Source: Porticoccaceae bacterium (GTDB taxonomy: Bacteria; Pseudomonadota; Gammaproteobacteria; Pseudomonadales; Porticoccaceae). From it: 45,958 nucleotides of DNA. Positions within the stretch are counted from its first letter, which is position 1; each line of letters begins with the position of its first letter. The notes under the pieces were generated by a model. The model was not told the origin of the DNA, did no database searches, and worked only from the letters and a program-made list of their open reading frames with translations. Shown one piece after another: positions 1 through 9,974 of the stretch. The DNA lies in assembly GCA_029212965.1 (NCBI GenBank), contig JARGOV010000009.1, positions 3,288 to 49,245 on the forward strand, in the 5' to 3' direction. The position numbers were made by a program, and so were the translations under genes.

Positions 1-1010
1 TCAACGACGTCGAGCATCCGATTGGCATAGCCCCATTCATTATCGAACCACAGGAGCACTTTAACCAGACGCTGACCGCCGACGCGGGTCTGGCTGGCAT
101 CGACAATGCCTGAATGGGCGTCGTGATTAAAATCACAGGAGGCCAGAGGCTCTTCAGTAAAGCCGAGGATATGTTTCAGCGGTCCCTCGCTGGCGGCACG
201 AAGAATGGCGTTGACCACTTCGCTGCTGGTGTCTTTTTGTACCTGCACGGACAAATCAATGGCCGATACATTCTGCGTAGGCACACGCATAGCCTGGGCT
301 TCAAAGCGGCCACTGAGCTCGGGTAAAATGCGATCAATTCCCTTCGCCAAGCCCGTTTCAACGGGAATAATCGACTGAAAGGCAGCCCGTGTTTTGCGCA
401 GATCGGTGTGGTGATAAGAGTCGAGCACCGGCTGGTCGTTCATTGCCGAATGAATGGTGGTAATCACCCCCGCCTCGACACCCAGCGCATCGTGCAGTGC
501 TTTAATTGCCGGCACTACGCAGTTGGTGGTGCAAGAGGCCGCAGAAATAATTTTGTGTTCGCCACTTAATTGCTGGTGATTAATGCCATAAACCACGGTG
601 GCATCAATGTCGGCTTCGGCAGGCTGAGAAAACAGCACAGCTTTGGCACCAGCACCAATATGCTGCTGAGCAATACTGCGCTGAGCAAACGTGCCGGTAC
701 ATTCAAGTACCAAATCAATAGCGTGCTCTGCCCAGGGCAACTCAGCCAGCGACTGTTGATGGCTGACGTAGATTTCACGCCCATCAACTAACAGGCATTC
801 ACGGCCATCGCTGGGCAACTCAACCTCGCCGGGAAAACGGCCGTGGGTGGAATCATAGCGGGTCAGGTAGGCAATGGTATCGAGGTCGGCCAACTCATTG
901 ATTGCCACGACCTGCAACTTCTTCCCCAACTGCTGGTGCCGTTCTTGCAATGCTCGCAGTACACAACGGCCCACCCGGCCGAAACCATTAATGGCTAAAC
1001 GCAAGGTCAT
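1..1010 (-). CDS. epd: D-erythrose-4-phosphate dehydrogenase (partial, cut by left edge)
   Basis: Likely cytosolic NAD-dependent enzyme that oxidises erythrose 4-phosphate to 4-phosphoerythronate, the entry step of the DXP-dependent pyridoxal phosphate pathway. About 336 residues are visible from the ATG at 1010. The frame is still open at base 1, so only the last few residues and the stop are missing. Seen: N-terminal Rossmann motif AINGFGRVGR, catalytic cysteine in SAASCTTNC, and C-terminal WFDNEWGYANRML. The stretch IHSAMNDQPVLDSYHH after the catalytic cysteine is what favours Epd over glycolytic GapA, which has a different HAYT-type sequence there. It starts 15 bp after the tkt stop on the same strand, so co-transcription is likely. 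Transketolase produces its substrate. The alternative is another GAPDH-family enzyme. Confidence 0.9.
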   Translation of the reverse strand, partial: MTLRLAINGFGRVGRCVLRALQERHQQLGKKLQVVAINELADLDTIAYLTRYDSTHGRFPGEVELPSDGRECLLVDGREIYVSHQQSLAELPWAEHAIDLVLECTGTFAQRSIAQQHIGAGAKAVLFSQPAEADIDATVVYGINHQQLSGEHKIISAASCTTNCVVPAIKALHDALGVEAGVITTIHSAMNDQPVLDSYHHTDLRKTRAAFQSIIPVETGLAKGIDRILPELSGRFEAQAMRVPTQNVSAIDLSVQVQKDTSSEVVNAILRAASEGPLKHILGFTEEPLASCDFNHDAHSGIVDASQTRVGGQRLVKVLLWFDNEWGYANRMLDVV

Positions 1011-1025
1011 TGAAAAAGCGCCTGA

Positions 1026-3023
1026 CTAAGCCAACAGCGCCTTGGCCTTGGCGACGACGTTGTCGACGGTGAAGCCGAAATATTCCATCAGCTCGGGGCC
1101 TGGCGCCGAAGCACCAAAGGTCGTCATACCAATTACATCGCCATCGAGGCCTGTGTATTTCGTCCAGAAGTCCTGATGTAGCGCTTCAACGGCGATGCGC
1201 TTGCGCACGCTTGAGGGCAAGACAGACTCGCGGTAAGCCGCATCTTGCGCGTCGAAAATTTCGGTGCAGGGCATGGAGACAACACGCACTTTACTGCCCT
1301 GTTCGCTGAGGGTTTGCGCCGCAGCAACAACCAGTTGCACTTCGGAGCCGGTGGCCAGTAAAATCAAATCGGGCTCGCCATCACAATCGACGAGAATGTA
1401 AGCGCCTTTCGCTATGGCGGCGACCTGCTCGGCGGAACGTGTTTGATGCGGCAGACCCTGGCGGGTGAAGATCAATGCCGAGGGGCCGTCTTTACGCTCA
1501 ATAGCTGTTTTCCAGCACACTGCCGACTCAACGGTGTCGCAAGGACGCCAGGTATTCATATTCGGTGTCGTACGTAGGCTAGTTAACTGCTCTACCGGCT
1601 GATGCGTGGGGCCGTCTTCACCGAGGCCGATGGAGTCGTGGGTGAATACAAAAATGCTCTGCTGCTTCATCAATGCCGCCATGCGTACAGCATTGCGACA
1701 GTATTCCATAAACACTAAGAAGGTCGCGCCGTAGTTAATAAAACCACCGTGCAGGGCGATGCCGTTCATCATTGCCGCCATGCCAAATTCACGCACACCG
1801 TAGTAAAGGTAAGTGCCGGAGGCATCCTCGGCGGTGACATCTTTACAGCCTTTCCACATGGTATTGTTGGAGCCGGCCAAATCAGCCGAACCACCGAGTA
1901 ATTCAGGCAACAGAGGTCCAAAAGCGTCGAGACAGTTTTGCGAAGCTTTACGGGTGGCTGGCGACTCACCTTTGGCCTGACATTCATCCACATAGGCCTG
2001 GGCTTGTGCGGAAAAGTCGGCGGGTAATTCGCCATTCACTCGGCGCTGCAATTCAGCGGCTAACGCGGGGTGAGCCTGGGCATAAGCATTAAAACGCTGC
2101 TGCCATTCGGCCTCGGCCTTGCTGCCTTTATCAGTGGCCGACCAACCCTCATAAGTAGCATCGGGGATTTCAAAGGGGCCATGGGCCCAACCCAGCGCTT
2201 GCTTTGTAACGGCAATCTCTTCAGCACCCAGGGGTGCACCGTGACAACCTGCAGTACCCTGTTTGGCAGGCGAGCCGAAACCAATCACTGTTTGGCAACA
2301 AATTAGTGTGGGCTTAGCGTTTTCACTACGGGCCAGCTCTATCGCCGCTTTGATGGCTTCACCATCGTGGCCGTCAACTTTGGGGATCACCTGCCAGCCG
2401 TAGGCTTCAAAGCGGGAGGGGGTGTCATCGGTAAACCAGCCTTCAACTTCACCGTCAATGGAAATACCGTTGTCATCATAAAAGGCAATTAGCTTGCCCA
2501 GCTTGTGGGTACCGGCCAGCGAGCAGACCTCGTGGGAGATACCCTCCATCAAACAGCCATCACCGAGAAAAGTGTAGGTATGGTGATCAACAATGTCGTG
2601 GCCGGGCTGATTAAACTGCGCGGCGAGGATCTTCTCCGCCAGCGCCATGCCAACAGCATTGGCTATGCCCTGACCCAGCGGCCCAGTGGTGGTTTCAATG
2701 CCCGGTGCTTCACCCAGCTCGGGGTGACCCGCAGTTTTGGAGTGTATCTGACGGAAATCTTTTAACTCCTGCAGGGGCAGGTCATAGCCCGTGAGGTGGA
2801 GCAGGGAATACAGAAGCATCGAGCCGTGTCCGTTCGACAACACGAAGCGATCACGGTCGGCCCAGGCGGGATTGGCCGGATTATGGCAAAGGTAGTCGTT
2901 CCACAACACTTCGGCGATATCCGCCATTCCCATAGGAGCCCCAGGGTGGCCACTATTGGCCTGTTGGACGGCATCCATACTGAGCGCGCGTATAGCATTG
3001 GCAAGATCACGACGGGATTGCAT
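1026..3023 (-). CDS. tkt: Transketolase
   Basis: Thiamine-diphosphate enzyme of the non-oxidative pentose phosphate pathway that moves two-carbon units between sugar phosphates, making erythrose 4-phosphate and linking to glycolysis. The frame is open further upstream, but I place the start at the ATG at 3023. It gives [19 protein letters not shown], the usual N-terminus, 665 residues (the family norm), and a GGAG ribosome site about 11 bases upstream. Seen: [11 protein letters not shown] near residue 25, the TPP/metal motif [10 protein letters not shown] near 151-160, and the pyrimidine-domain segment [18 protein letters not shown]. It is followed after 15 bp by epd and is divergent from the methyl-cycle cluster, with about 200 bp between. 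Confidence 0.96.
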   Translation of the reverse strand: MQSRRDLANAIRALSMDAVQQANSGHPGAPMGMADIAEVLWNDYLCHNPANPAWADRDRFVLSNGHGSMLLYSLLHLTGYDLPLQELKDFRQIHSKTAGHPELGEAPGIETTTGPLGQGIANAVGMALAEKILAAQFNQPGHDIVDHHTYTFLGDGCLMEGISHEVCSLAGTHKLGKLIAFYDDNGISIDGEVEGWFTDDTPSRFEAYGWQVIPKVDGHDGEAIKAAIELARSENAKPTLICCQTVIGFGSPAKQGTAGCHGAPLGAEEIAVTKQALGWAHGPFEIPDATYEGWSATDKGSKAEAEWQQRFNAYAQAHPALAAELQRRVNGELPADFSAQAQAYVDECQAKGESPATRKASQNCLDAFGPLLPELLGGSADLAGSNNTMWKGCKDVTAEDASGTYLYYGVREFGMAAMMNGIALHGGFINYGATFLVFMEYCRNAVRMAALMKQQSIFVFTHDSIGLGEDGPTHQPVEQLTSLRTTPNMNTWRPCDTVESAVCWKTAIERKDGPSALIFTRQGLPHQTRSAEQVAAIAKGAYILVDCDGEPDLILLATGSEVQLVVAAAQTLSEQGSKVRVVSMPCTEIFDAQDAAYRESVLPSSVRKRIAVEALHQDFWTKYTGLDGDVIGMTTFGASAPGPELMEYFGFTVDNVVAKAKALLA

Positions 3024-3181
3024 CGAAACGATACTCCAAGAAGAAAAAAAAGGAGCGCCATTTTCCCGCACCAGCGCCGGGCAGTAAAGAACTCCTGTCG
3101 ATTTATGATAAATTCTATTAGTGAATAGCTCATAATGGCTAACTCCACGCTGATCTGCCTTTTGAGAGGCACAACACAAGC

Positions 3182-3197
3182 ATCAATTTTTTTTGAT
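3182..3197. promoter_or_regulatory. Candidate operator (palindrome) of the SahR-like regulator
   Basis: A perfect inverted repeat ATCAA-N6-TTGAT lies between tkt and the ArsR-methyltransferase gene. Its right arm overlaps the candidate -35 hexamer of that gene, which is where an autorepressor would bind. I found no second copy in front of metK, ahcY or metF. Assigning it to this regulator is inference from position and symmetry. Confidence 0.4.
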
Positions 3198-3221
3198 ATT
3201 AAAGGCTTTCTAATGTACAGT
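3193..3221 (+). promoter_or_regulatory. Candidate sigma-70 promoter for the sahR-metK-ahcY-metF cluster
   Basis: TTGATA (3193-3198, five of six consensus bases) is followed after 17 bases by TACAGT (3216-3221, four of six). Transcription would begin near 3228, almost at the ATG at 3230, and no Shine-Dalgarno sequence precedes that ATG. If correct, the regulator would be translated from a nearly leaderless message. Confidence 0.4.
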
Positions 3222-3229
3222 CCCGCGCC

Positions 3230-4210
3230 ATGACGGCTCTCATCAATAACAACGATCAAAATCAGGCGGGTATTTCCTGCCTCAGCGCGCTGTGTAAGGC
3301 CGCTGGTGATGAGTTGCGCTTGCAAATATTGCGGGTACTGCAACGCGATGCGTTTGGTGTCCTCGAGCTAGCCAAAATGTTTGGTATTCGCCAGCCCGCC
3401 ATGAGTCACCACCTAAAAGTGCTGGCGAAAGCAGCCCTGGTCGTTACTCGCAAAGAAGGCACACACATTTTTTATCGCCGCAATATTAATGATGGCAGCG
3501 AATTGGCTTTGTTGCGTGAACAAATTTTTACCCAGCTCGATACCTGCGAACTGCCCTCCGAAGTGCTCGATGAAGTCGCCCTTATTCACGAACACCGCTC
3601 AAACACTTCAAAAAACTTCTTCAAACTCAATGCTCAGGAATTTCGCCAACAGCAGGATTTGATTGCCAGTTTTTCACTCTATGGCGACGCAGTACTTGAG
3701 CTGCTCGAAACTGAGCGTCAAAAAGGAGCGAAATCTGTCCTTGAGATTGGTCCCGGCGAAGGCGAGCTATTGGCAGCATTAGTACCACGCTTTGAGCAGG
3801 TCATCGCCCTGGACAATTCCTCCGCCATGCTCGAACGAGCAGAGGCACTGGTCGGTAAAGAACTCGCTAGCAGCATCCATTTTATTCTCGGCGAAACGAA
3901 CAGCCAAGCGGCAGTAGAAACTGCCGTCGACTGCACCACGTTAAACATGGTACTTCACCACGTCGCCACCCCCGTCGATATGCTCAAAGATATTTACGAA
4001 CTGCTTAACCCAGGCGGCGCTTTAATTGTCACCGAGCTCTGCCAACACGATCAAGACTGGGTGCGCGACACCTGCGGTGACTTGTGGCTGGGCTTCTGCC
4101 CCGAAGAGCTAAGCATATGGGCTCGGGAAATCGGTTTTAAAACAGGCGAAAGCGTTTATATGGCGCAACGCAATGGTTTTAAAATACAACTGCGGAAATT
4201 TCATAAATAA
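3230..4210 (+). CDS. sahR: ArsR-family HTH regulator fused to a SAM-dependent methyltransferase domain (SahR-like)
   Basis: Two-part protein of 326 residues. The N-terminal ~100 residues form an ArsR-type winged helix (LARMF-type helix [21 protein letters not shown], here [19 protein letters not shown] at about 47-65). The rest is a class I methyltransferase fold with the SAM-binding motif [15 protein letters not shown] near 165-179. Proteins of this architecture beside metK/ahcY are known as SahR, a repressor of SAM-cycle genes released by S-adenosylhomocysteine. Its position as first gene of the metK-ahcY-metF cluster fits. Whether the methyltransferase domain still catalyses or only senses SAM/SAH cannot be told. 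No metal-binding cysteine cluster typical of metal-sensing ArsR members is evident. No ribosome site is visible before the ATG. Confidence 0.82.
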   Translation: MTALINNNDQNQAGISCLSALCKAAGDELRLQILRVLQRDAFGVLELAKMFGIRQPAMSHHLKVLAKAALVVTRKEGTHIFYRRNINDGSELALLREQIFTQLDTCELPSEVLDEVALIHEHRSNTSKNFFKLNAQEFRQQQDLIASFSLYGDAVLELLETERQKGAKSVLEIGPGEGELLAALVPRFEQVIALDNSSAMLERAEALVGKELASSIHFILGETNSQAAVETAVDCTTLNMVLHHVATPVDMLKDIYELLNPGGALIVTELCQHDQDWVRDTCGDLWLGFCPEELSIWAREIGFKTGESVYMAQRNGFKIQLRKFHK

Positions 4211-4263
4211 GCGCCTATGCAAGTAGCGCGACATCAATTAGATCGGCAAAAAAGGAAAACTCG

Positions 4264-5418
4264 ATGAGTCAATACAGCATATTCACCTCCGAATCTGTAT
4301 CCGAAGGTCACCCCGATAAAATGGCTGACCAGGTATCGGACGCCATTCTGGATGCCATTCTTGCCGATGACCCCAACGCCCGTGTTGCCGTAGAAACCCT
4401 GGTCAAAACAGGGGTTGCCGTTGTCGCCGGTGAAGTACGCACCAATACCTATGTCGACCTCGAGGACATTGTCCGCCAGGTGATTCTCGACATTGGCTAC
4501 GACAGCTCCGACGTCGGCTTTGACGGCGCCACCTGCGCGGTACTCAACGCCATTGGCAAGCAGTCTGTCGACATCGCCGTTGGTGTTGATGAAGCCAGCG
4601 ACAAAGACCTCGGTGCTGGTGACCAAGGTTTGATGTTTGGCTATGCCACCAATGAAACCGACGTGTTGATGCCGGCGCCTATTTTCTATGCCCACCGACT
4701 CGTCGAACGCCAAGCTTATTTGCGCAAACACAAAATTCTGCCCTGGTTACGCCCCGATGCGAAAAGCCAAATTACCTTACGCTATGAGAACGGCCTGCCT
4801 GTAGCCATTGACGCGGTGGTTCTATCCACCCAGCACAGTCCCGATATTTCCCTGTCTGATCTGCAAGAAGCAGTGATGGAAGATGTCATCAAACCCATCT
4901 TGCCCGCCGACTGGTTGCACGCAAATACGCGCTACCATATCAATCCCACCGGGCAGTTTATTATCGGTGGCCCTATGGGCGATTGCGGCCTCACCGGGCG
5001 CAAAATTATTGTCGACACTTACGGCGGCATGGCCCACCATGGCGGCGGTGCCTTTTCGGGTAAAGACCCTTCAAAGGTGGACCGCTCTGCTGCCTATGCC
5101 GGCCGTTATGTGGCGAAAAATATTGTCGCTTCCGGTCTGGCCGAGCGCTGTGAAATTCAGGTGTCCTATGCCATCGGCGTTGCCGAACCCACCTCCATTG
5201 CCGTCAATACTTACGGCACCGGCGTAATAGCCGATGAGCGCATCTCTGAGTTAGTCACTAAACACTTTGACCTGCGCCCAGCAGGCCTTATCGACATGCT
5301 ACAACTAAAACGCCCCATCTACCGCCAAACCGCCGCCTATGGCCACTTTGGACGGGAAGAAGCCGACTTCACTTGGGAAAAAACCGATAAAGCTGATGCC
5401 CTGCGCGCAGAAATTTAA
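4264..5418 (+). CDS. metK: S-adenosylmethionine synthetase (methionine adenosyltransferase)
   Basis: Makes S-adenosylmethionine from methionine and ATP; cytosolic, a tetramer in relatives. The 384 residues match the family length. Seen: [17 protein letters not shown] (residues 13-29, ATP-binding His and Asp), [12 protein letters not shown] near 118, and the glycine-rich phosphate loop [19 protein letters not shown] near 259-277. The ATG has an AAGGA ribosome site. It is the second gene of the cluster, 53 bp after the regulator, followed after 83 bp by ahcY. I see no SAM riboswitch in the 53 bp, so control most likely comes from the upstream regulator. Confidence 0.98.
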   Translation: MSQYSIFTSESVSEGHPDKMADQVSDAILDAILADDPNARVAVETLVKTGVAVVAGEVRTNTYVDLEDIVRQVILDIGYDSSDVGFDGATCAVLNAIGKQSVDIAVGVDEASDKDLGAGDQGLMFGYATNETDVLMPAPIFYAHRLVERQAYLRKHKILPWLRPDAKSQITLRYENGLPVAIDAVVLSTQHSPDISLSDLQEAVMEDVIKPILPADWLHANTRYHINPTGQFIIGGPMGDCGLTGRKIIVDTYGGMAHHGGGAFSGKDPSKVDRSAAYAGRYVAKNIVASGLAERCEIQVSYAIGVAEPTSIAVNTYGTGVIADERISELVTKHFDLRPAGLIDMLQLKRPIYRQTAAYGHFGREEADFTWEKTDKADALRAEI

Positions 5419-5501
5419 TCAACAGCTTTGTTAACACGAACAGAAATATTTCAGGCTGCCCACTGTGGCGCCCTAGTGACGCAAATTAAGAGGACGAAAT
5501 A

Positions 5502-6908
5502 GTGAGTAATTTTGAGAAAGCAGAGGCATTAACCGCCGACTACAAAGTGGCCGACATCAGCCTCAGTAACTGGGGCCGCAAAGAAATTGAAATTGCCGAA
5601 ACCGAGATGCCAGCACTAATGGCCATTCGTGAAAAATACCATCACGAACAACCCCTGGCGGGGGCTAAAATCCTCGGCTGCATTCACATGACCATTCAAA
5701 CAGCCGTGCTAATTGAAACCCTCGAGTCCTTGGGTGCGCAGGTGCGCTGGTCGTCCTGCAACATCTTTTCCACACAAGATCACGCTGCAGCAGCGATTGC
5801 CGCCAGCGGCGTCGCCGTGTATGCCTGGAAGGGCGAAACCGAAAAAGAGTACGAGTGGTGCATTGAGCAAACCATTTTAAAAGAGGGTCAGCCCTGGGCC
5901 GCCAATATGATTCTGGATGACGGTGGCGATCTGACTCAAATTCTTCACGACAAATACCCACAAGTACTCGACGCCGTTCACGGCATCACCGAAGAAACCA
6001 CGACCGGGGTACACCGCCTCTATGAAATGCTCGAAGCCGGGCAACTCAAAGTACCCGCTATAAACGTCAACGACTCGGTGACCAAGTCAAAGAATGACAA
6101 CAAATATGGCTGTCGCCACAGTCTCAGCGATGCCATTAAGCGCGCCACCGACCACCTCCTCGCGGGTAAAAAAGCCCTGGTTATTGGCTACGGTGATGTT
6201 GGCAAAGGCTCGGCCCAATCGCTATGTCAGGAAGGCATGATCGTAAAAGTCGCAGAAATCGACCCGATTTGTGCCATGCAAGCCTGCATGGATGGTTTTG
6301 AAGTGGTTTCTCCCTATATTGACGGCATCAATACGGGTACGGCCGACGGTATTAACACGACTCTGCTCGGCACCATAGATCTGATTGTCACGACCACCGG
6401 CAACGTGAATGTCTGCGATGCGCAAATGCTCATTGCCCTGAAAAGTGGCTGCGTGGTTGCCAATATCGGCCACTTCGACAATGAAATTGATACGGCCTAC
6501 ACCCGTGAAAACTGGTGCTGGCAGGAAGTTAAACCCCAGGTGCATAAGGTCTATCGTGCCAAGACCATTGAGGCTGCTAACAACGACCACATTCTGCTCC
6601 TATCGGAGGGCCGACTGGTCAACCTCGGCAACGCCACAGGTCACCCCAGTCGCATTATGGATGGTTCCTTTGCCAATCAGGTGTTAGCGCAGATTCATCT
6701 CTACGCACAGAAATTTGCCGACATGAATGAACAGGCTCAAAAGCAGGCATTGCGCGTTGAAGTACTGCCCAAACATCTCGACGAAGAAGTCGCCGCGCAC
6801 ATGGTAAAAGGCTTTGCAGGTGTTCTAACCAAGCTGACTCAGACGCAGGCCGATTACATTAACGTCGACGTCGACGGGCCGTATAAAACCGATGCCTATC
6901 GCTATTAA
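5502..6908 (+). CDS. ahcY: Adenosylhomocysteinase (S-adenosyl-L-homocysteine hydrolase)
   Basis: NAD-containing enzyme that splits S-adenosylhomocysteine into adenosine and homocysteine, relieving product inhibition of methyltransferases. It is 468 residues and starts at a GTG (5502) with AGGA eight bases upstream; the N-terminal [20 protein letters not shown] fits the family. Seen: [13 protein letters not shown] near residue 63, the NAD-binding loop [11 protein letters not shown] at about 229-239, GHFDNEID near 324, and the C-terminal tail ending in YRY, as in other family members. It sits between metK and metF on the same strand. The adenosine product could be used by the adenosine-kinase-like gene at 21897. 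Confidence 0.98.
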   Translation: MSNFEKAEALTADYKVADISLSNWGRKEIEIAETEMPALMAIREKYHHEQPLAGAKILGCIHMTIQTAVLIETLESLGAQVRWSSCNIFSTQDHAAAAIAASGVAVYAWKGETEKEYEWCIEQTILKEGQPWAANMILDDGGDLTQILHDKYPQVLDAVHGITEETTTGVHRLYEMLEAGQLKVPAINVNDSVTKSKNDNKYGCRHSLSDAIKRATDHLLAGKKALVIGYGDVGKGSAQSLCQEGMIVKVAEIDPICAMQACMDGFEVVSPYIDGINTGTADGINTTLLGTIDLIVTTTGNVNVCDAQMLIALKSGCVVANIGHFDNEIDTAYTRENWCWQEVKPQVHKVYRAKTIEAANNDHILLLSEGRLVNLGNATGHPSRIMDGSFANQVLAQIHLYAQKFADMNEQAQKQALRVEVLPKHLDEEVAAHMVKGFAGVLTKLTQTQADYINVDVDGPYKTDAYRY

Positions 6909-6981
6909 GCCCCCATTGCTATATCGTCGCGCTCCTCAACACACCGACAATGGCATCAACTAAAGAGAAGTAATACCTGGC

Positions 6982-7836
6982 ATGGCTAAAGACTGGTTAT
7001 TAAGCTTTGAGTTTTTCCCGCCGAAAACTCAACCCGGCGCAGATAAACTCGCTCACACTCGTGAAAGACTGGCAGAGCTGGCGCCGGAATATTTCTCGGT
7101 GACCTATGGCGCCGGAGGCTCAACCCGCGACAACACCCGAGATATTGTATTACAAACCCGTGCCGCCGGTCTCGACGTTATGCCCCATCTGTCATTTGCT
7201 TTTGGCGACGATGACGCCAATGCCATCAAGGCCCTGCTCGAAACTTACAGCCAGGCCGGTGTTTCGCGCCTGCTCGCCCTGCGTGGCGATCTACCCAGCG
7301 ATCCCAAAAGCACGCGACAGCCCATCCATGCCAATGAGCTGGTTGCCTTTATTCGCGAACACTTCGGCGAGCAATTTAAATTACAGGTAGCGGCTTACCC
7401 TGAAATTCATCCCGACGCGAAAAGCTATCAAGATGATATTTACTGGCTCGGTGAAAAATTTAAAGCCGGAGCCGATGGCGCAATCACTCAGTACTTTTTC
7501 AATATCGATGCCTACTGGTACTTCCTTGATCAGGCAGCCAAAATCGGTATCGACAAGCCCATCGTGCCCGGCATTATGCCGATCACCAACTTCACCAACC
7601 TGGCCCGCTTCTCGGCCGGTTGCGGTGCCCAAATCCCCCGCTGGATGGTCAAGAAGTTCGAGCAATACGGCGACGACCAAGCCAGCATTGTGGCTTTTGG
7701 TGCCGATGTCATCACCCAGCTCTGCGAACGCCTTCTAGAAGGTGGCGCACCCGGACTGCACTTTTACACGATGAATCAAGCCGAACCCAGTATCGATATT
7801 CTCTCCCGCCTCGGTGTCAGCACCGCCAAAAGTTAG
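6982..7836 (+). CDS. metF: Methylenetetrahydrofolate reductase
   Basis: FAD enzyme that reduces 5,10-methylene-THF to 5-methyl-THF, the methyl donor for remaking methionine from homocysteine. It is 284 residues, the usual bacterial single-domain length. Seen: FEFFPPKT at residues 9-16, holding the catalytic glutamate region; VTYGAGGSTRDNT near 39-51; LALRGDLP near 97; PGIMPITNF near 196-204. It follows ahcY by 73 bp and is followed by rsmE after only 4 bp, so it probably shares a transcript with both. It closes the methyl cycle run by metK and ahcY. Confidence 0.97.
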   Translation: MAKDWLLSFEFFPPKTQPGADKLAHTRERLAELAPEYFSVTYGAGGSTRDNTRDIVLQTRAAGLDVMPHLSFAFGDDDANAIKALLETYSQAGVSRLLALRGDLPSDPKSTRQPIHANELVAFIREHFGEQFKLQVAAYPEIHPDAKSYQDDIYWLGEKFKAGADGAITQYFFNIDAYWYFLDQAAKIGIDKPIVPGIMPITNFTNLARFSAGCGAQIPRWMVKKFEQYGDDQASIVAFGADVITQLCERLLEGGAPGLHFYTMNQAEPSIDILSRLGVSTAKS

Positions 7837-7840
7837 CCCC

Positions 7841-8605
7841 ATGCGCGTGCCACGAGTCTATCTCGACCAAGCCCTACACAGCGGGGCCGAACTGACACTG
7901 GATAAAGCTGCCGCGCACTATCTTGTCTCCGTACTACGCTTACGTGCCGGCGCCGCACTGATTGTGTTTAACGGCAACGGCGGCGAATACACCGCCCTAT
8001 TGCAGTCGGCCACTAACAAGGTAGCGACCATTAGAATCGACAGTCACAGCCTCGGTGTAAAGCCCAGCCCTGTACAACTCACTTTGGCGATTGGCCTGTC
8101 GCGGGGCGAGCGCATGGACTGGGTGATACAAAAGGCCGTCGAGCTCGGCGTCAACGCAGTCATCCCCCTGTTTACCGAGCGCTGCGAAGTCAAGCTCAAG
8201 GGTGAACGAGCCCTGAAAAAACAGGCCCACTGGCAACAAATCGCCATTAGTGCCTGCGAGCAAAGCCAACGCAATGATGTGCCTGTCATTAAACCTGCGC
8301 AGCCATTTGGCGAATATCTCACGACTACCGCAACATCCCCGACAGCCAGCGATACAGATTTGAGAGTGATACTCGACCCCAGAGCCGAGCAAAGCTTGGG
8401 TAGCACATTGCTCAAACAAAGCACCTCTACAAAGACTGTCGTTTTATTCTCTGGCCCCGAGGGCGGCTTTAGCGATAGTGAAATCGAATTCGCTCAACAA
8501 AAGGGCATTCTTTCAGTCGGCCTTGGCCCACGAGTGCTGCGCACCGAAACGGCACCACTGGCCGCCATAAGCATCGTGCAGGCGCTCATTGGCGATATGG
8601 CCTAA
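7841..8605 (+). CDS. rsmE: 16S rRNA (uracil-1498-N3)-methyltransferase
   Basis: SPOUT-class (knotted) methyltransferase that uses SAM to methylate U1498 of 16S rRNA. The frame opens at 7814, but the ATG at 7841, giving MRVPRVYLDQ, is the natural start: it lies just after the metF stop and gives 254 residues, close to the norm of about 245. Seen: an N-terminal PUA-like part with AAHYLVSVLRLRAG near 20-33, and the SAM-knot signature GPEGGFSDSE near 204-213 followed by GLGPRVLRTETAPLAA near 226-241. It is the last gene of the methyl-cycle cluster and itself uses SAM. Confidence 0.95.
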   Translation: MRVPRVYLDQALHSGAELTLDKAAAHYLVSVLRLRAGAALIVFNGNGGEYTALLQSATNKVATIRIDSHSLGVKPSPVQLTLAIGLSRGERMDWVIQKAVELGVNAVIPLFTERCEVKLKGERALKKQAHWQQIAISACEQSQRNDVPVIKPAQPFGEYLTTTATSPTASDTDLRVILDPRAEQSLGSTLLKQSTSTKTVVLFSGPEGGFSDSEIEFAQQKGILSVGLGPRVLRTETAPLAAISIVQALIGDMA

Positions 8606-8733
8606 GCAACGACGAACACCCTCACCCCAATCATTTTTCCTGAGCCATACCCAATCACTCCCGGACTACGCTTATACTCTTTATCAGACGGGCAAACTTG
8701 CGCCTGAGAAATACGCCAACAATGGGGCCTGCT

Positions 8734-9900
8734 ATGGACTTTTCCTTTTCTGAGCAACAGCTGCAAATCAAAGACAGTATTGAAAAACTCTGCAAACCCT
8801 TCGATGACCAATACTGGCTCGACCGCGATACCGATGGTCAATTTCCCGAAGCTTTTTGCCGAGCACTGGCCGACGACGGCTGGCTGGGTATTTGTATGCC
8901 CGAAGATGTTGGCGGCAGTGGTTTAGGTATTAGCGAAGCTGCTGTCATGGTACAGGCCATCGCCGAATCCGGTGCGGCTAACGGCGGTGTTTCCTCCGTT
9001 GCCATCCCCCTGTTTGGCGTCAACCCCATTGCCGTGTTCGGTAGCAAAGAACAAAAGCAACGTATGTTGCCACCGGTGATGCGTCGCGATGATATTCCCT
9101 GCTTCGGCGTTACCGAACCCAATACCGGCCTCGACACCACCCGCCTTAAAACCGAAGCCATTTTGCAAGGTGATCACTACGTGGTGCACGGCCAAAAGGT
9201 CTGGACCTCGACCGCCCAAGTGTCTAACAAAATCATGCTCATCGCCCGCACCAAGCCCGAGTCGGAAACCAAACGGCCCATTGATGGCCTGACGCTTTTT
9301 TATACCGACCTGGACCCTAATACCTGTGAAATTCGCCGCATTGAAAAAATGGGGCGCAAGTGTGTCGATTCCAACCAGCTATTTATCGACGGTCTTAAAA
9401 TCCCGGTGGAAGATCGCATTGGCGAAGAGGGCAAGGGCTTTCGCTATCTGCTGCACGGGCTCAACCCCGAGCGCGTACTCATCGCCTCAGGGCTTGTGGG
9501 CCTTGGTCGCGCCGCTTTGAAGCGCGCAGTTGCCTACGCCGGTGAGCGCGAAGTCTTCGGTCGACCCATCGGCCAAAACCAAAGCGTACAGCACCCGCTA
9601 GCAGAATCCTGGATTGAGCTGGAAGCCGCCAACTTAATGGTCTTTCGTGCTGCGGCAGCGTATGACAATGGCGAGGATGCCGGCGCCTATGCTAACGCCG
9701 CCAAATACTTTGCCGCCGAAGCCACCTTCAAAGCCTGCCAACAGGCAGTCATGACCCATGGTGGCATGGGCTATGCCAAGGAATATCACGTTGAACGCTA
9801 TTTACGTGAGTGCATGATCCACCGTCTGGCACCCATTAGCCCACAATTAATTTTGTGTTTTATTGCCGAAAAAGTGCTCGGATTAGCGAAGTCTTATTAA
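8734..9900 (+). CDS. Acyl-CoA dehydrogenase family protein
   Basis: FAD flavoprotein fold that normally introduces a 2,3-double bond into an acyl-CoA. I choose the ATG at 8734 (MDFSFSEQQLQIKDS, 388 residues), a standard N-terminus; the frame also offers ATG at 8722 and TTG at 8698. Seen: CFGVTEPNTGLDTT (substrate/FAD loop), HGQKVWTSTAQ, REVFGRPIGQNQSVQHPLAE, and HGGMGYAKEYHVERYLREC near the end. The tail reads HRLAPISPQLIL where many members carry a YEGT-type catalytic glutamate, so the base must come from elsewhere or activity differs. It stands alone, 128 bp after rsmE. Substrate unknown. Confidence 0.9.
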   Translation: MDFSFSEQQLQIKDSIEKLCKPFDDQYWLDRDTDGQFPEAFCRALADDGWLGICMPEDVGGSGLGISEAAVMVQAIAESGAANGGVSSVAIPLFGVNPIAVFGSKEQKQRMLPPVMRRDDIPCFGVTEPNTGLDTTRLKTEAILQGDHYVVHGQKVWTSTAQVSNKIMLIARTKPESETKRPIDGLTLFYTDLDPNTCEIRRIEKMGRKCVDSNQLFIDGLKIPVEDRIGEEGKGFRYLLHGLNPERVLIASGLVGLGRAALKRAVAYAGEREVFGRPIGQNQSVQHPLAESWIELEAANLMVFRAAAAYDNGEDAGAYANAAKYFAAEATFKACQQAVMTHGGMGYAKEYHVERYLRECMIHRLAPISPQLILCFIAEKVLGLAKSY

Positions 9901-9974
9901 GCATGAGAGGCTGACGCAGCCAGATCGCCGCTACGAACAAGTCCTATGTGGCAGCCAGGATCACATTGTGCAAG

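Noticed and set aside
2762-3343. 193-codon minus-strand open frame overlapping tkt and sahR
   Set aside because: Out of frame with tkt over its N-terminal half and rich in Arg/Cys/Pro; a shadow of the real gene.
5419-5501. Possible SAH riboswitch before ahcY
   Set aside because: The leader is only 83 bp and I cannot find the conserved core or its pairing pattern; a fusion regulator upstream already explains control.
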